Below, piece by piece: positions 44,703 to 54,714 of a stretch of DNA of 64,000 nucleotides (positions are counted from its first letter, which is position 1; each line of letters opens with the position of its first letter). Below the pieces are notes generated by a model, which saw nothing but the letters and a program-made list of their open reading frames with translations, did no database searches and had not been told where the DNA came from. The stretch is from assembly GCA_019424905.1 (NCBI GenBank), contig JAHYYP010000001.1, positions 1 to 64,000 on the forward strand, written 5' to 3'. The translations under genes and the position numbers were made by a program. Origin of the DNA: Collinsella sp. (GTDB lineage: Bacteria > Actinomycetota > Coriobacteriia > Coriobacteriales > Coriobacteriaceae).

Positions 44703-45851
44703 CTAAGCGGTGGGGAGTCCCGGTGTGTTGGCTGCCTGCTGCGGCTTGAGGTGGGCGTTGCGCCAGATGATTTGGATGATGTAGCCGAGCATAAAGACAA
44801 AGGCTACGCCGCTGATGAAGTCGCCTACGAGGGGGATTGCCGTAAGCGCGCCCGCGGCGATGCCGCCCACGGCCGCCATGGCGTAACGGTTCTGGCTGTG
44901 TCCGACCATGCGGGCGATTGCGCACCCCGCAAAGGCACTCGACACCAATGCGATGCCGATAACGCCGCACAAGAGGGTTCCGGCAAGCGACAGGCCAGCG
45001 ATAGAGATAATCAGCAGTAGGACGGCGGGGACGACAGCAATCGTACCCAGAAGACCGCTCACCCACAGGGGCGTGGGGCGCTGGTGGAGCATGCCAGCGG
45101 CGCTGGCGGTTGCACGCGGAAAGACGAGCTCGAGCAGCAGGGCGACAAAGCAGGTCGAGAGCGCCGCGGCGACGATGCCGCCGATGATGTTGTTAGCGGT
45201 CGTGGCCGCGCTCTCGTTCTCGGTGCGGTCGATCTTGAGTGCGCCTACCTCGGCTCCTGCGGCACGCTCGGGGTCCTCGGAGACGTGCGCGTTCACGGTG
45301 CCGGTAATACGGGCATTCTTGCCCAAGACGAGCTTATCGGCCCAAACCTCGACATCGCCCTCGACGGTGCCGTCGATGGTCACCGTATCGCCTGCAAGCG
45401 CTGCCGACTTGGCGGAGCCTCGCAGGGCAACCGTCTCGCCCATCGCGTAAAAACAGTTGGCGGCGCTGTCGGAATTGAGCACAACGTGCTGACCGGCCAC
45501 CGTGACGCTGCCATTAACCGTGGTTTTGGCGATATCGATAGTGCGTGCCGCCAGACGGACGGCGCCGCCCACCGTGCAGTCGCGGATCGAGAGGGTATCG
45601 CCCGCGGCGATGATATCGCGGTCGATGGACGCATCGTCCAAGTTGAGAGCCTGGCCTGCCCAGTACAGGTCACCCTCGACGCCGGACGGATTGGCGTCAT
45701 TGTCGGTCGCAAGTATGTTTCCTGCGGTGTCCGTGCCGGCGAACGACGCCGTGGGAAGTGCGGTGAGCGCCAGCACGATGAGCGCGAATAGGATGGTGAT
45801 GCGGCCCCACGCTTTATGGCGCTGGGTCGACGGGAATTGATTGCAGGGCAT
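44703..45851 (-). CDS. polymer-forming (bactofilin-like) membrane protein
   Basis: A 382-residue protein with a signal or membrane segment (about 16-40), a beta-rich region with short repeats of the type VNGSVTVAGQHV, VEGDVEVWADKL and ARITGTVNAHV, as in bactofilin or polymer-forming domains, and then about five membrane helices. The beta region should lie outside the cell. ATG 45851 follows AGGA at six bases. It is on the minus strand, against the local trend, next to a TRIC-type channel gene but with its own start. Function is unknown; a surface-layer or envelope role is a guess. Confidence 0.7.
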   Translation of the reverse strand: MPCNQFPSTQRHKAWGRITILFALIVLALTALPTASFAGTDTAGNILATDNDANPSGVEGDLYWAGQALNLDDASIDRDIIAAGDTLSIRDCTVGGAVRLAARTIDIAKTTVNGSVTVAGQHVVLNSDSAANCFYAMGETVALRGSAKSAALAGDTVTIDGTVEGDVEVWADKLVLGKNARITGTVNAHVSEDPERAAGAEVGALKIDRTENESAATTANNIIGGIVAAALSTCFVALLLELVFPRATASAAGMLHQRPTPLWVSGLLGTIAVVPAVLLLIISIAGLSLAGTLLCGVIGIALVSSAFAGCAIARMVGHSQNRYAMAAVGGIAAGALTAIPLVGDFISGVAFVFMLGYIIQIIWRNAHLKPQQAANTPGLPTA

Positions 45852-45957
45852 AGTGAATCCTTCGTCAGATGCTCGACATGCACCTAACAGGGTACCCAAC
45901 GCGTGGGCGCTCTAAAAGAACCTCTCGGTTGTATTTCGAAGGATGAGGCCGCGCAAT

Positions 45958-46647
45958 CTACTTTTTGCGGTGCAAAAAACGTGCGATGTCTTCCTCGGTG
46001 GGGCTTTTGATGTCGAAGCGCAGCGACAGCCAGCGCAGTCCCATGGTTATCGCAACGCATACGATTAACGCGGTGATGTTGCTGACGACGCCGCTCATGA
46101 CAAGGCATACATAGCTTGCAGAGCCGGCAATGGCTGCGATGGCATAGAAGTTGGTGCGCTGGAAAATGCCCGGCACCACGCCCATAAAGCTGTCACGCAG
46201 CATGCCGCCGCCCACCGCGGTGAAAAAGCCCATCATGATGCACACCGCCGGCGCAAAGCCGTAGACCAGCGCCTTGTCTGCTCCAGTGGCGGCATAGATG
46301 CCGACCGAGATGATGTCGAGCAGGGGGATGAGTTTTTCGGGCTTGTCGACGATTGCCGGGAAAATGTAGATGATGGCTGCCGTGGCAATGGAAAGCGGGA
46401 GCGCCATCGGTTGGTTGAGGATGTAGACGTTGCCCACCTGCAGCGTCATATCGCGCAAAAGACCGCCGCCCAGGCCACAGACCACGGCGAGCGCGACGGC
46501 GCCCACCAGGTCGAGCTTGTGCTCGCGCGCAACCAGAACTCCTGAGATCGATGCCGCGACAACAGCGAACATCTCAAGCCAAAACGGAATAGCGACCATG
46601 GCATCCGAGGCATGTGAGGTAACGGTCATAGCGGCGACGATGGGCAA
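45958..46647 (-). CDS. TRIC-type/UPF0126 membrane protein
   Basis: A 229-residue protein with about seven membrane helices and two internally repeated Gly-rich motifs, GLGGGLLRDM and AVGGGMLRDS, the hallmark of the prokaryotic TRIC cation channel (UPF0126) family. Members likely move monovalent cations or small solutes such as glycine. The start is TTG 46647, seven bases after AAGGA; ATG six codons later is an alternative. It ends about 105 bases before the bactofilin-like gene on the same strand. Confidence 0.85.
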   Translation of the reverse strand: MPIVAAMTVTSHASDAMVAIPFWLEMFAVVAASISGVLVAREHKLDLVGAVALAVVCGLGGGLLRDMTLQVGNVYILNQPMALPLSIATAAIIYIFPAIVDKPEKLIPLLDIISVGIYAATGADKALVYGFAPAVCIMMGFFTAVGGGMLRDSFMGVVPGIFQRTNFYAIAAIAGSASYVCLVMSGVVSNITALIVCVAITMGLRWLSLRFDIKSPTEEDIARFLHRKK

Positions 46648-46869
46648 GATAGGGTCCTTCTGATTGCGGGTTTAGATAATGCCCGTACATAGTACATGGT
46701 TGACGGGTCTGGCGACCCTATTGCTCGGTAAACGGTCGGGACTGGATGCGGGCGTAGGGCCAAACATGTACGTCAGCCTCCAAAGATGTCAAAAATGTCG
46801 GTTTTGGAGGGTGATGTACGCGTTTGAGATTTGGGGCTGGGATCGACCGCGATGGGGGCGTGGCTGAAT
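46648..46869. other. non-coding region with imperfect palindrome
   Basis: No gene is seen. The stretch 46768-46820 is an imperfect palindrome: TGTAC-TCA-CCTCCAAA on the left meets its near complement on the right, 15 of 19 paired positions, around two ATGTC motifs. The promoter of the TRIC gene should also lie here, but I could not place it. Confidence 0.45.
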
Positions 46870-47009
46870 AGGAGGGATGTCCAAATTTTGAGCGAAGCTC
46901 AAAATTTATCCGGTCGGCTTACGCCGACCGCGCTGCGCTAAAAACGCGCCACAGGCGCGTTTTCTTTACGCTCCGCGCCCTGGCGGGTTCGAATCCCTCC
47001 TCCTCCGCC
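46870..47009 (-). repeat. tRNA-tail triple-hairpin element, copy 3 (downstream of tRNA-Ser CGA)
   Basis: Left end AGGAGGGAT also occurs in the tRNA-Ser(CGA) tail (47083-47091). Hairpins: AAATTTTGAGC-GAA-GCTCAAAATTT (46883-46907), CGGTCGGC-TTAC-GCCGACCG (46911-46930) and AAAACGCGCC-ACA-GGCGCGTTTT (46941-46963). GCGCTGCGCT lies at 46930-46939, as in copy 1. The right end (46985-47009) is an exact inverted copy of the last 25 bases before CA of tRNA-Ser (47075-47099). Layout equals the copies after tRNA-Lys and tRNA-Gly. Confidence 0.75.
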
Positions 47010-47033
47010 GTATTTGCTTGTTAGGGACTCAAA

Positions 47034-47064
47034 ACAAAAAAGCTCCCGTTGTTGGGAGCTTTTT
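47034..47064 (-). terminator. terminator of tRNA-Ser(CGA)
   Basis: AAAAAGCTCCC and GGGAGCTTTTT form a stem around a short loop, with a T run on both strands. It begins ten bases after the tRNA CCA end. Confidence 0.85.
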
Positions 47065-47073
47065 CAACCAAAA

Positions 47074-47164
47074 TGGCGGAGGAGGAGGGATTCGAACCCT
47101 CGTGACCTTATACAGGCCAAACGGTTTTCGAGACCGCCGCATTCAACCACTCTGCCACCCCTCC
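47074..47164 (-). tRNA. tRNA-Ser (anticodon CGA)
   Basis: A class II tRNA with a long variable arm. Acceptor GGAGGGG pairs with CTCCTCC with one G-U pair; the anticodon loop CTCGAAA gives CGA; the T-arm is GAGGGTTCGAATCCCTC. CCA is encoded at 47074-47076. Confidence 0.96.
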
Positions 47165-47173
47165 GCGTGGGGT

Positions 47174-47203
47174 AAAAACAAAGCAGGCTCAAAGGCCTGC
47201 TTT
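47174..47203 (-). terminator. terminator of tRNA-Ser(GGA)
   Basis: AAAGCAGGC and GCCTGCTTT form a stem; on the minus strand GTTTTTA follows. It sits between the two serine tRNAs. Confidence 0.75.
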
Positions 47204-47212
47204 GGAATTAAC

Positions 47213-47303
47213 TGGCGGAGAGTCAGGGATTTGAACCCTGGAGACGCTTTTGACGCCTACACGATTTCCAATCGTGCTCCTTCGGCCACTCGGACAACTC
47301 TCC
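47213..47303 (-). tRNA. tRNA-Ser (anticodon GGA)
   Basis: A class II tRNA. Acceptor GGAGAGT pairs with ACTCTCC; the anticodon loop TTGGAAA gives GGA; the variable arm and T-arm (CAGGGTTCAAATCCCTG) are clear. CCA is encoded. Confidence 0.96.
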
Positions 47304-47319
47304 GTTAAATGCGAAAGTC

Positions 47320-47347
47320 AGTATACACGAGGAATCGCAAAGTGCAA
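47320..47347 (-). promoter_or_regulatory. promoter of tRNA-Ser(GGA)
   Basis: On the minus strand TTGCAC (47347-47342) and TATACT (47325-47320) are 16 bases apart, 17 bases ahead of the tRNA. It may also feed the second tRNA-Ser by read-through. Confidence 0.6.
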
Positions 47348-47807
47348 ACAGAAAAGTTGGCATTTTTTAAAGCGCTTGACCGCGCTTGGCGTTGCAGTGG
47401 GGTTTGAGGTACCAAAAAACGCCTTCCGACCAGCGTGGTTGATTAACTCAATTGTTCAAAAGGGGTATTCATAAGTGACTCGGCAATGAATTTAAAAATC
47501 TTTGGGTGGTGCTGTGAGCCACTGGTATGTATTTTGCGACCACAACCATGCGCCCGCTGACCTGCGACTTAACCCAGTTTGTCCCCGTGGCACCGTATCT
47601 TGTCCACAAATCCGTCAAGTTCTTGGTCGGCATTTGGTTAGAACGCGCATGAAGTGCTGTGTAAGCATGGGCATATGTGGAGGTCATGAGGTTGTAGCTG
47701 CATATTCTTGCAGCCTAGGAGGTTGAAAGATATTATTACCAAGTCTTTTCCTGCTTCAGGCGCACCTTCACGACCTGAAGCCACATTTGCCCAGAGGAGG
47801 TGACAAT
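47348..47807 (+). promoter_or_regulatory. upstream and leader region of the rpsF operon
   Basis: About 460 bases without a convincing gene. Near the end, CTTCAGG and CCTGAAG (47754-47780) form a hairpin with a 13-base loop CGCACCTTCACGA, followed by GAGGAGG and the rpsF start. Ribosomal protein S6:S18 binds hairpin leaders in this position in many bacteria, but I do not see a safe match to that consensus. The rest is unassigned. Confidence 0.4.
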
Positions 47808-48101
47808 ATGAAGGCTTATGAACTGCTGTTCTTTGTTGACCCGTCGCTCGACCCCGAGACTCGTCTCGCTGTTATGAAGCGTATCGATACCACGATCGCT
47901 GAGGGCGCTGGCAAGGTCGACTCCGTTGACGAGTGGGGCAAGCGCAAGCTCGCCTACGAGATCAACGACCTCACCGATGGTGACTACACCCTCATCAACT
48001 TCCACGCAGATCCTACCCAGATCGCCGAGCTTGATCGCGTCCTGCGCATCACCGACGCTGTGGTCCGCCACATGATCGTCCGTCGCGACGACCAGGAGTA
48101 A
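47808..48101 (+). CDS. rpsF: 30S ribosomal protein S6
   Basis: A 97-residue protein starting MKAYELLFFVDPSLDPETR, with the KRKLAYEINDLTDGDYTL and RVLRITDAVVRHM segments typical of S6, which pairs with S18 on the platform of the small subunit. GAGGAGG precedes ATG 47808; an in-frame start seven codons upstream would lie on the binding site. It heads rpsF-ssb-rpsR-rplI. Confidence 0.95.
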   Translation: MKAYELLFFVDPSLDPETRLAVMKRIDTTIAEGAGKVDSVDEWGKRKLAYEINDLTDGDYTLINFHADPTQIAELDRVLRITDAVVRHMIVRRDDQE

Positions 48102-48149
48102 GACTGTCGTTTTGGACTGGGCTTGTGCCCCAAGAGGAAGTAGTGAGTT

Positions 48150-48602
48150 ATGAGCATCAATCGAGTGAACATCACCGGTAACCTCACCCGCGATCCCGAG
48201 CTGCGCGCCACCGCCGGCGGAACCCAGGTTCTGTCCTTTGGCGTCGCCGTCAACGATCGTCGCCGTAACGCGCAGACTGGCGAGTGGGAGGACTATCCCA
48301 ACTTTGTCGACTGCACTATGTTCGGCACCCGCGCCGAGGCCGTGAGCCGTTTCCTGGCAAAGGGAAACAAGGTCGCGATCGAGGGCAAGCTGCGCTACAG
48401 CTCTTGGGAGCGCGACGGCCAGCGCCGGAGCAAGCTTGAGGTCATCGTCGATGAGATCGAGTTTATGAGCTCCCGTGGTGGCCAGGGTGGCTACGATCAG
48501 GGCGGTTACGCCCCCGCAGCTCCCGCGCCCGCAGCACGTCCTGCCGCACCGGTGGCCACACCTCCCGCGGTCGACGTCTACGATGAGGACATCCCGTTCT
48601 AA
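48150..48602 (+). CDS. ssb: single-stranded DNA-binding protein
   Basis: A 150-residue SSB with an N-terminal OB fold (MSINRVNITGNLTRDPELR, then NFVDCTMFGTRAEAVSRFL), a Gly/Pro/Ala-rich linker and the acidic tip YDEDIPF that binds partner proteins. AAGAGGAAG precedes the ATG. The place between S6 and S18 is conserved in bacteria. Confidence 0.95.
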   Translation: MSINRVNITGNLTRDPELRATAGGTQVLSFGVAVNDRRRNAQTGEWEDYPNFVDCTMFGTRAEAVSRFLAKGNKVAIEGKLRYSSWERDGQRRSKLEVIVDEIEFMSSRGGQGGYDQGGYAPAAPAPAARPAAPVATPPAVDVYDEDIPF

Positions 48603-48673
48603 GGGTGTTCACCTATTTTTGAGTGAGAGGCGGCTTCGGTTCGCCGAAGTTGCCAAATGAAAGGTATTTTGAC

Positions 48674-48940
48674 ATGGCTAATGATTTTTCTGCACGTCAG
48701 CCGCGTCGTAAGTACTGCCAGTTCTGCAAGGAGAACACTGAGTTCATCGACTATAAGGACACTCAGCTTCTCCGTAAGTACATGACCGACCGTGGCAAGA
48801 TCAAGCCCCGTCGCGTCACTGGCGCTTGCACGCAGCATCAGCATGACATCGCCAACGCCATCAAGCGCGCCCGCGAGATGGCTCTCCTGCCGTACACCGT
48901 CCCCGTGGTTTCCTCTCGTGGCAACCGCGACCGCGGCTAA
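48674..48940 (+). CDS. rpsR: 30S ribosomal protein S18
   Basis: An 88-residue basic protein with [19 protein letters not shown] and [13 protein letters not shown]. It keeps Cys at two positions of the N-terminal CxxC and a later Cys-x-x-His, suggesting the zinc-binding form of S18. ATG 48674 is chosen by alignment; AAAGG lies nine bases ahead. Confidence 0.95.
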   Translation: MANDFSARQPRRKYCQFCKENTEFIDYKDTQLLRKYMTDRGKIKPRRVTGACTQHQHDIANAIKRAREMALLPYTVPVVSSRGNRDRG

Positions 48941-48955
48941 GAAGGGAGACGCATC

Positions 48956-49495
48956 ATGAAGGTTATTCTTCTCGATGAGATCAAGGGCAAGGGCGGCGAG
49001 GGTGACGTCGTAGAGGTCGCTCAGGGTTACGCTGAGAACTTCCTGTTCCCCAAGAAGCTCGCTGTTGCCGCCACCAAGGGCAACCTCAAGCAGCTTGACG
49101 AGCGTCGCAACAACATCGCCAAGCGCGAGGCCGTCCGTCTGGCTACCGCCAAGGAGACCAAGGCTGCCTTCGAGGGCAAGACGGTCACCGTTGACGTCAA
49201 GGTCGGCGACGAGGGCATCCTCTTTGGCTCCGTTACCGCCGCTATGATCGCTGACGCCATCAAGGCTCAGCTCGGTATGGACATCGACCGCAAGCGCGTC
49301 GAGCTCGGTAAGCCCATCAAGGTTGCCGGTGCCCACACCGTTGCCATCTCGCTGTACCGCGAGATCAAGGCCGAGGTTGTCGTTCTCGTCGGCGTTACCG
49401 CCGAGGAGCTCGCTGCCGAGGCTGAGGTCGAGGAGGCCGCTGAGGTCGCCGAGGCCGAGACCGCCGAGGTCGAGACTGAGGCTGCTGCCGAGTAG
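48956..49495 (+). CDS. rplI: 50S ribosomal protein L9
   Basis: The 179-residue protein starts MKVILLDEIKGKGGEGDVVE and has the usual GYAENFLFPKKLA. About 30 extra residues, almost only Ala, Glu and Val (from AEELAAEAEVEEAAEVAEAE), extend the C-terminus beyond the usual 149. GGGAG precedes the ATG. It is the last gene of the operon, followed by a terminator. Confidence 0.94.
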   Translation: MKVILLDEIKGKGGEGDVVEVAQGYAENFLFPKKLAVAATKGNLKQLDERRNNIAKREAVRLATAKETKAAFEGKTVTVDVKVGDEGILFGSVTAAMIADAIKAQLGMDIDRKRVELGKPIKVAGAHTVAISLYREIKAEVVVLVGVTAEELAAEAEVEEAAEVAEAETAEVETEAAAE

Positions 49496-49527
49496 CATTT
49501 GCTGCAACGCAACAATCTTGTTCTAAG

Positions 49528-49567
49528 AAGGGCGCTCTGGGAAACCAGGGCGCCCTTTTGTTTTTTT
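49528..49567 (+). terminator. terminator of the rpsF operon
   Basis: AAGGGCGC-CTGG-GAAA-CCAG-GCGCCCTT with single bulges, followed by TTG and seven T. Confidence 0.9.
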
Positions 49568-49720
49568 GCGCTGAGTGAGTGTCATGGTGAACGTTGCGTC
49601 GAAGTCCTATATACAGGACCGTTCATCCGTTTGGTTCGGTGATGATTGGCGGCGCGCGGCGCGTTTTGGGACCGTGGCTGATACTATGGATGCTCGCAAG
49701 CGATATGAATGAGGATGCTC

Positions 49721-51112
49721 ATGGCATATGACGATAGGGAGACCGGGCTGACGGTTGAGGACCGCGGCTCAAAGTTGGGTCTTCCCCAAAACCAAGATGC
49801 AGAGGCCAATGTACTGGCCGCTATGCTGCTATCGCCCGAGGTGGTCGAAGAGGCCCAGGTCGAGCTGCAGCCCGATGACTTCTACCGGCCCATTCATAAG
49901 ACCATCTATACCGCGATGGTCGATATGTACAACAGCCGCATTCCCATCGACTCCATCTCGCTGATCGATTATCTGCGAAGCATCAACAAGCTCGATGCCG
50001 TGGGCGGCGAAGCGTATATTTTGGAGTTGATGGGTCAGACCCTGTCGCTCGTCAACTGGCAGCACCATGCCGCCATCGTTCGCCGCGATTCGATGCTGCG
50101 TGAGCTGATCGGCGCCACCAACGAGATCAACGCGCTGGCATATAACGCCCCCACCGACACCAAAGAGGTTGTCGAGCTGGCCGAGAGCAAGCTGCTCAAG
50201 GTTACGGCGCGCGAGGTCAAGTCGAGCTACAAGACGCTGACCGAGTTTATGGTCGAGGCCTATAACGAGGCCGAGGAAGTGTGCCAGGCCGGTGGCCAGG
50301 CTGCGGGCGTGCCCACGGGCTTCCCGTCGCTCGACCGCATGCTCATGGGTTTTCGCGAGGGCCAGCTCATCATCATCGGCGCCCGTCCTGCTGTGGGTAA
50401 GACGTCGTTCGCTCTGAATCTGGCGCTCAACGCTGCCGCTGCTGGTTATACCGTCGGCTTCTTCTCGCTGGAGATGTCGGGCAAGGAAATTGCCCAGCGT
50501 CTGATTTGCGCCTATGCCATGATCTCGATCAGTGATTTCCGCATGGGCCGCATTAGCCCCGAGCAGTGGGCCAATATCAACGAGGCCACGCAGACCTTAT
50601 CCAAGCTGGATATTCTGATTGACGATACGCCCGGCACCACAGTGACCGAGATTCGCGCCAAGAGCCGTCGCATGCTCCATAACAAGGAGAAGGCCATCAT
50701 CATCCTGGACTACCTGCAGCTGGTGAGTCCTCCGCCGGGACGCCGCTCCGAGAGCCGTACCGTCGAGGTTTCGGAGATGTCGCGTGGTCTGAAGATCATG
50801 GCCAAGGAGCTCAAGATCCCACTCATCGCGCTGTCGCAGCTCTCGCGTCAGGTCGAATCCCGTACCGGCAAGCGCCCGCAGCTTTCCGACCTTCGTGAAT
50901 CGGGCTCCATCGAGCAGGACGCCGATATCGTTATGTTCTTGGACCGCTCCGCGGACGAGGCCGAGGCCTCGCGCGACGATCGACCCGACGAGGGCGTTAC
51001 GCGTATCGTCGTGGCCAAGAACCGTTCGGGCCCGATCGGCGACGTCGACCTGATGTTCCTGCCGGCATCCACCAAGTTCTATGAGCTTGATGGGGCACAT
51101 GCCGAGGAGTAG
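49721..51112 (+). CDS. dnaB: replicative DNA helicase DnaB
   Basis: The hexameric helicase that leads the fork. N-terminal domain with QDAEANVLAAMLLSPEVVEE; RecA-like domain with Walker A GARPAVGKTSFALNLAL, Walker B IIILDYLQLV, and the LRESGSIEQDADIVMFL segment. I chose ATG 49721, six bases after GAGG; ATG 49709 would overlap this site. About 463 residues, no intein seen. It has its own unit after the rpsF operon and before purA. Confidence 0.95.
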   Translation: MAYDDRETGLTVEDRGSKLGLPQNQDAEANVLAAMLLSPEVVEEAQVELQPDDFYRPIHKTIYTAMVDMYNSRIPIDSISLIDYLRSINKLDAVGGEAYILELMGQTLSLVNWQHHAAIVRRDSMLRELIGATNEINALAYNAPTDTKEVVELAESKLLKVTAREVKSSYKTLTEFMVEAYNEAEEVCQAGGQAAGVPTGFPSLDRMLMGFREGQLIIIGARPAVGKTSFALNLALNAAAAGYTVGFFSLEMSGKEIAQRLICAYAMISISDFRMGRISPEQWANINEATQTLSKLDILIDDTPGTTVTEIRAKSRRMLHNKEKAIIILDYLQLVSPPPGRRSESRTVEVSEMSRGLKIMAKELKIPLIALSQLSRQVESRTGKRPQLSDLRESGSIEQDADIVMFLDRSADEAEASRDDRPDEGVTRIVVAKNRSGPIGDVDLMFLPASTKFYELDGAHAEE

Positions 51113-51196
51113 GACAGGCGCCCGTTGCACGGGTATACTGGGAATGTTTTGTGCTTCTGCGTGCCGGCGTGGCGCGTAGACAGGCCATGAATGTAA

Positions 51197-52492
<1,296 letters not shown>

Positions 52493-52514
52493 TCGGGACT
52501 ATTTGGTTATTGCG

Positions 52515-52556
52515 ATATACCCCTTTGCAGCCCGGGTGGGCGGCCGAGGGGTATAT
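52515..52556 (+). terminator. hairpin between purA and purD
   Basis: ATATACCCC and GGGGTATAT pair perfectly around a GC-rich, partly pairing loop. TTGC follows, a poor T run, so read-through into purD is likely. Confidence 0.45.
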
Positions 52557-52610
52557 TTGCTTGCAAGGGGCTCGCGCGGAGCGGGCCATTCATCCATAGA
52601 GGAGGCACCC

Positions 52611-53915
52611 TTGAAGGCGGACACTCAAACCATCGACATCCTGTTGTTGGGCAGCGGCGGCCGTGAGCATGCTTTGGCAGCCAAGCTCGCAGCATCACCG
52701 CGCGCCGGCAAGCTCTACATCGCGCCGGGCAACGGCGGCACCGCGAGCTGCGGCGAGAACGTTGTTCTCGACGACTGCGATCCTGCGGCCGTGGCGGCGT
52801 TTGCGCAGAGCCACGGATGCGGACTCGTGGTAATTGGCCCCGAGGCTCCGCTCGTGGCGGGCGTGGCCGACGCCGTGCGCGCGGCGGGTATTCCCTGCTT
52901 TGGCCCGGGTGCCGAGGGCGCCCAGATGGAGGGCTCCAAGCTGTTCTCCAAGCAGCTCATGGAGCGTGCGGGCATTCCGACGGCAGCCTACGGCTCGTTT
53001 ACCGACGAGGCTTCGGCTCTCGCCTACGTACGCGAGCAAGGCGCCCCGCTGGTCGTCAAGGCCGACGGCCTTGCCGCAGGCAAGGGCGTTATCGTGGCGA
53101 CCGAACTTGAGCAGGCCGAGGAGGCCGTGCGCGAGTGCTTTGGCGGCACCTTTGGCGATGCCGGCAACACCGTGGTTATCGAGGAGATGCTCGTTGGTCC
53201 CGAGTGCTCGCTGCTGGCCTTTACCGACGGCAAGACCGTGCGCCCCATGGCCACCTCGCAGGACCACAAGCGCGCGCTTGAGGGCGACCTTGGTCCCAAC
53301 ACCGGCGGCATGGGCGTCTACAGCCCGGTGCCCATCGTGACTGACGAGGAGCACGCCACCATGGTGAAGGTCATGGAGCAGACCGTGGCCGAGCTCGCTG
53401 CCGAGGGTATCGACTACCGCGGCTGCCTGTACGGCGGCTTTATGCTCACGCCTGCCGGCCCCAAGGTGCTGGAGTTCAATGCCCGCTTTGGCGACCCCGA
53501 GACGCAGGTCGTTCTGCCGCGCCTTAAGAACGACCTGGTCGAGGTCATGCTCGCCTGCGCCAACTGCGAGCTCGATCAGATTGAACTCGACTGGCGCGAC
53601 GAGTGGGCCGTGGCCGTTGTCCTGACGAGTGCGGGTTATCCCGGCAGCTACGAGAAAGGCAAGGTCATTACCGGTATCGCCGATGCCGAGGCCATGGAGA
53701 ACGTGACCGTGTACCACGCGGGCACTGCCGTGGTGGACGGCCAGCTCGTGACCAATGGTGGCCGCGTGCTTGCCGTGACCGCGCTGGGCGATACGTTTGA
53801 GAACGCCCGCAACCTTGCCTACGAGGCCTGCGAGAAGATTGATTTTGAGGGCAAGACCCTGCGTCACGACATCGGCCTGCGCGCGCTGCGCGGCCGCGAC
53901 GCCTGGGATGCCTAA
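52611..53915 (+). CDS. purD: phosphoribosylamine--glycine ligase
   Basis: PurD makes GAR from phosphoribosylamine, glycine and ATP. Seen: [16 protein letters not shown] at the start, the ATP-grasp segments [13 protein letters not shown] and [11 protein letters not shown], and [12 protein letters not shown]. The start is TTG 52611, five bases after GGAGG; the longer in-frame extension overlaps purA and is rejected. About 434 residues, the usual length. Confidence 0.94.
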   Translation: MKADTQTIDILLLGSGGREHALAAKLAASPRAGKLYIAPGNGGTASCGENVVLDDCDPAAVAAFAQSHGCGLVVIGPEAPLVAGVADAVRAAGIPCFGPGAEGAQMEGSKLFSKQLMERAGIPTAAYGSFTDEASALAYVREQGAPLVVKADGLAAGKGVIVATELEQAEEAVRECFGGTFGDAGNTVVIEEMLVGPECSLLAFTDGKTVRPMATSQDHKRALEGDLGPNTGGMGVYSPVPIVTDEEHATMVKVMEQTVAELAAEGIDYRGCLYGGFMLTPAGPKVLEFNARFGDPETQVVLPRLKNDLVEVMLACANCELDQIELDWRDEWAVAVVLTSAGYPGSYEKGKVITGIADAEAMENVTVYHAGTAVVDGQLVTNGGRVLAVTALGDTFENARNLAYEACEKIDFEGKTLRHDIGLRALRGRDAWDA

Positions 53916-53936
53916 AATCCGAGAGGAATGAGACGG

Positions 53937-54632
53937 ATGGACGAGAAGAACGAAGAGCTCGTGGACGCGCAGATCGTCGAAGAGGACAGCCGCGTGTATG
54001 GGCACGCCGAGGGCGAGCCTGGTGGCGAGGTCGCTGACGAGCCGGCGCTGGTGCTGGGCGATGACGACCCGCACGATGCCGAGCTGCACGAGAAGATTCT
54101 TTCGGAGGAGTGCGCCTGGAAGGGCAAGATCCTCGACGTCCACCGTCTTGAGGTTGAGCTGCCCAACGGTCGCCGCAGCGCCCGCGATATCGTTCGCCAT
54201 CCGGGTGCGGCGGCTGTTGTGGCACTGACCGAGAGCGGCAAGATCGTACTGGTGCGTCAGTACCGCACCGCCATCGACCGCGTGACGGTCGAGATTCCCG
54301 CCGGCAAGCTCGATCCAGGCGAGGACCCGCTCGATTGCGCCAAGCGCGAGCTGCATGAGGAGACGGGCTTTAGGGCTGGTCGCATTCGCTTTTTGACGTC
54401 GATTGTCACGTCCTGTGGTTTTTGCGATGAGATTATCCACATCTACTTGGCTACCAAGCTCGAGTTTGATGCGCCCAACCCCGATGATGACGAGTTTGTC
54501 AACGTGGACCTGGTGCCGCTGCACGAGCTGATCGACGCCGTACTCGACGGCAAGATCGAAGACGCCAAGACCGTCGTGGGCGCCTTGGCCTGCGACAGCA
54601 TCGCACACCGCCTTGGGGGCACGGAGCTTTAA
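53937..54632 (+). CDS. NUDIX hydrolase, ADP-ribose pyrophosphatase type
   Basis: A 231-residue protein with an acidic N-terminal extension of about 60 residues and a C-terminal Nudix domain. The Nudix box reads GEDPLDCAKRELHEETGF, which fits Gx5Ex7REUxEExGU. Upstream, VALTESGKIVLVRQYRTAID and VEIPAGKLDPGE match ADP-ribose pyrophosphatases, which hydrolyse ADP-ribose and similar sugars. ATG 53937 follows GAGAGGA at nine bases. It lies 21 bases after purD, so it is co-transcribed. Confidence 0.85.
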   Translation: MDEKNEELVDAQIVEEDSRVYGHAEGEPGGEVADEPALVLGDDDPHDAELHEKILSEECAWKGKILDVHRLEVELPNGRRSARDIVRHPGAAAVVALTESGKIVLVRQYRTAIDRVTVEIPAGKLDPGEDPLDCAKRELHEETGFRAGRIRFLTSIVTSCGFCDEIIHIYLATKLEFDAPNPDDDEFVNVDLVPLHELIDAVLDGKIEDAKTVVGALACDSIAHRLGGTEL

Positions 54633-54644
54633 CGAGTGGGGATA

Positions 54645-54683
54645 GCCCTGGGACAAGTACTACTGATTGCTTTGTCCCAGGGC
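54645..54683. terminator. inverted repeat after the NUDIX gene
   Basis: GCCCTGGGACAA and its perfect complement, 12 bp, around a 15-base loop. No T run follows directly. It may end the purD-NUDIX unit. Confidence 0.5.
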
Positions 54684-54714
54684 CTTACGTTGCTGATATT
54701 TCTTTGAGGATCAC

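Noticed and set aside
47469..47726. Small genes in the rpsF upstream region
   Set aside because: Short frames on both strands lack ribosome binding sites and recognisable products.
47754..47780. S6:S18-binding leader RNA
   Set aside because: Position fits, but I could not match the conserved bulge and loop bases with confidence, so it is listed only as a hairpin in the leader region.
52695..54656. A 653-codon open frame antisense to purD and the NUDIX gene
   Set aside because: It spans two well-supported genes in opposite orientation and arises from GC-rich third positions.
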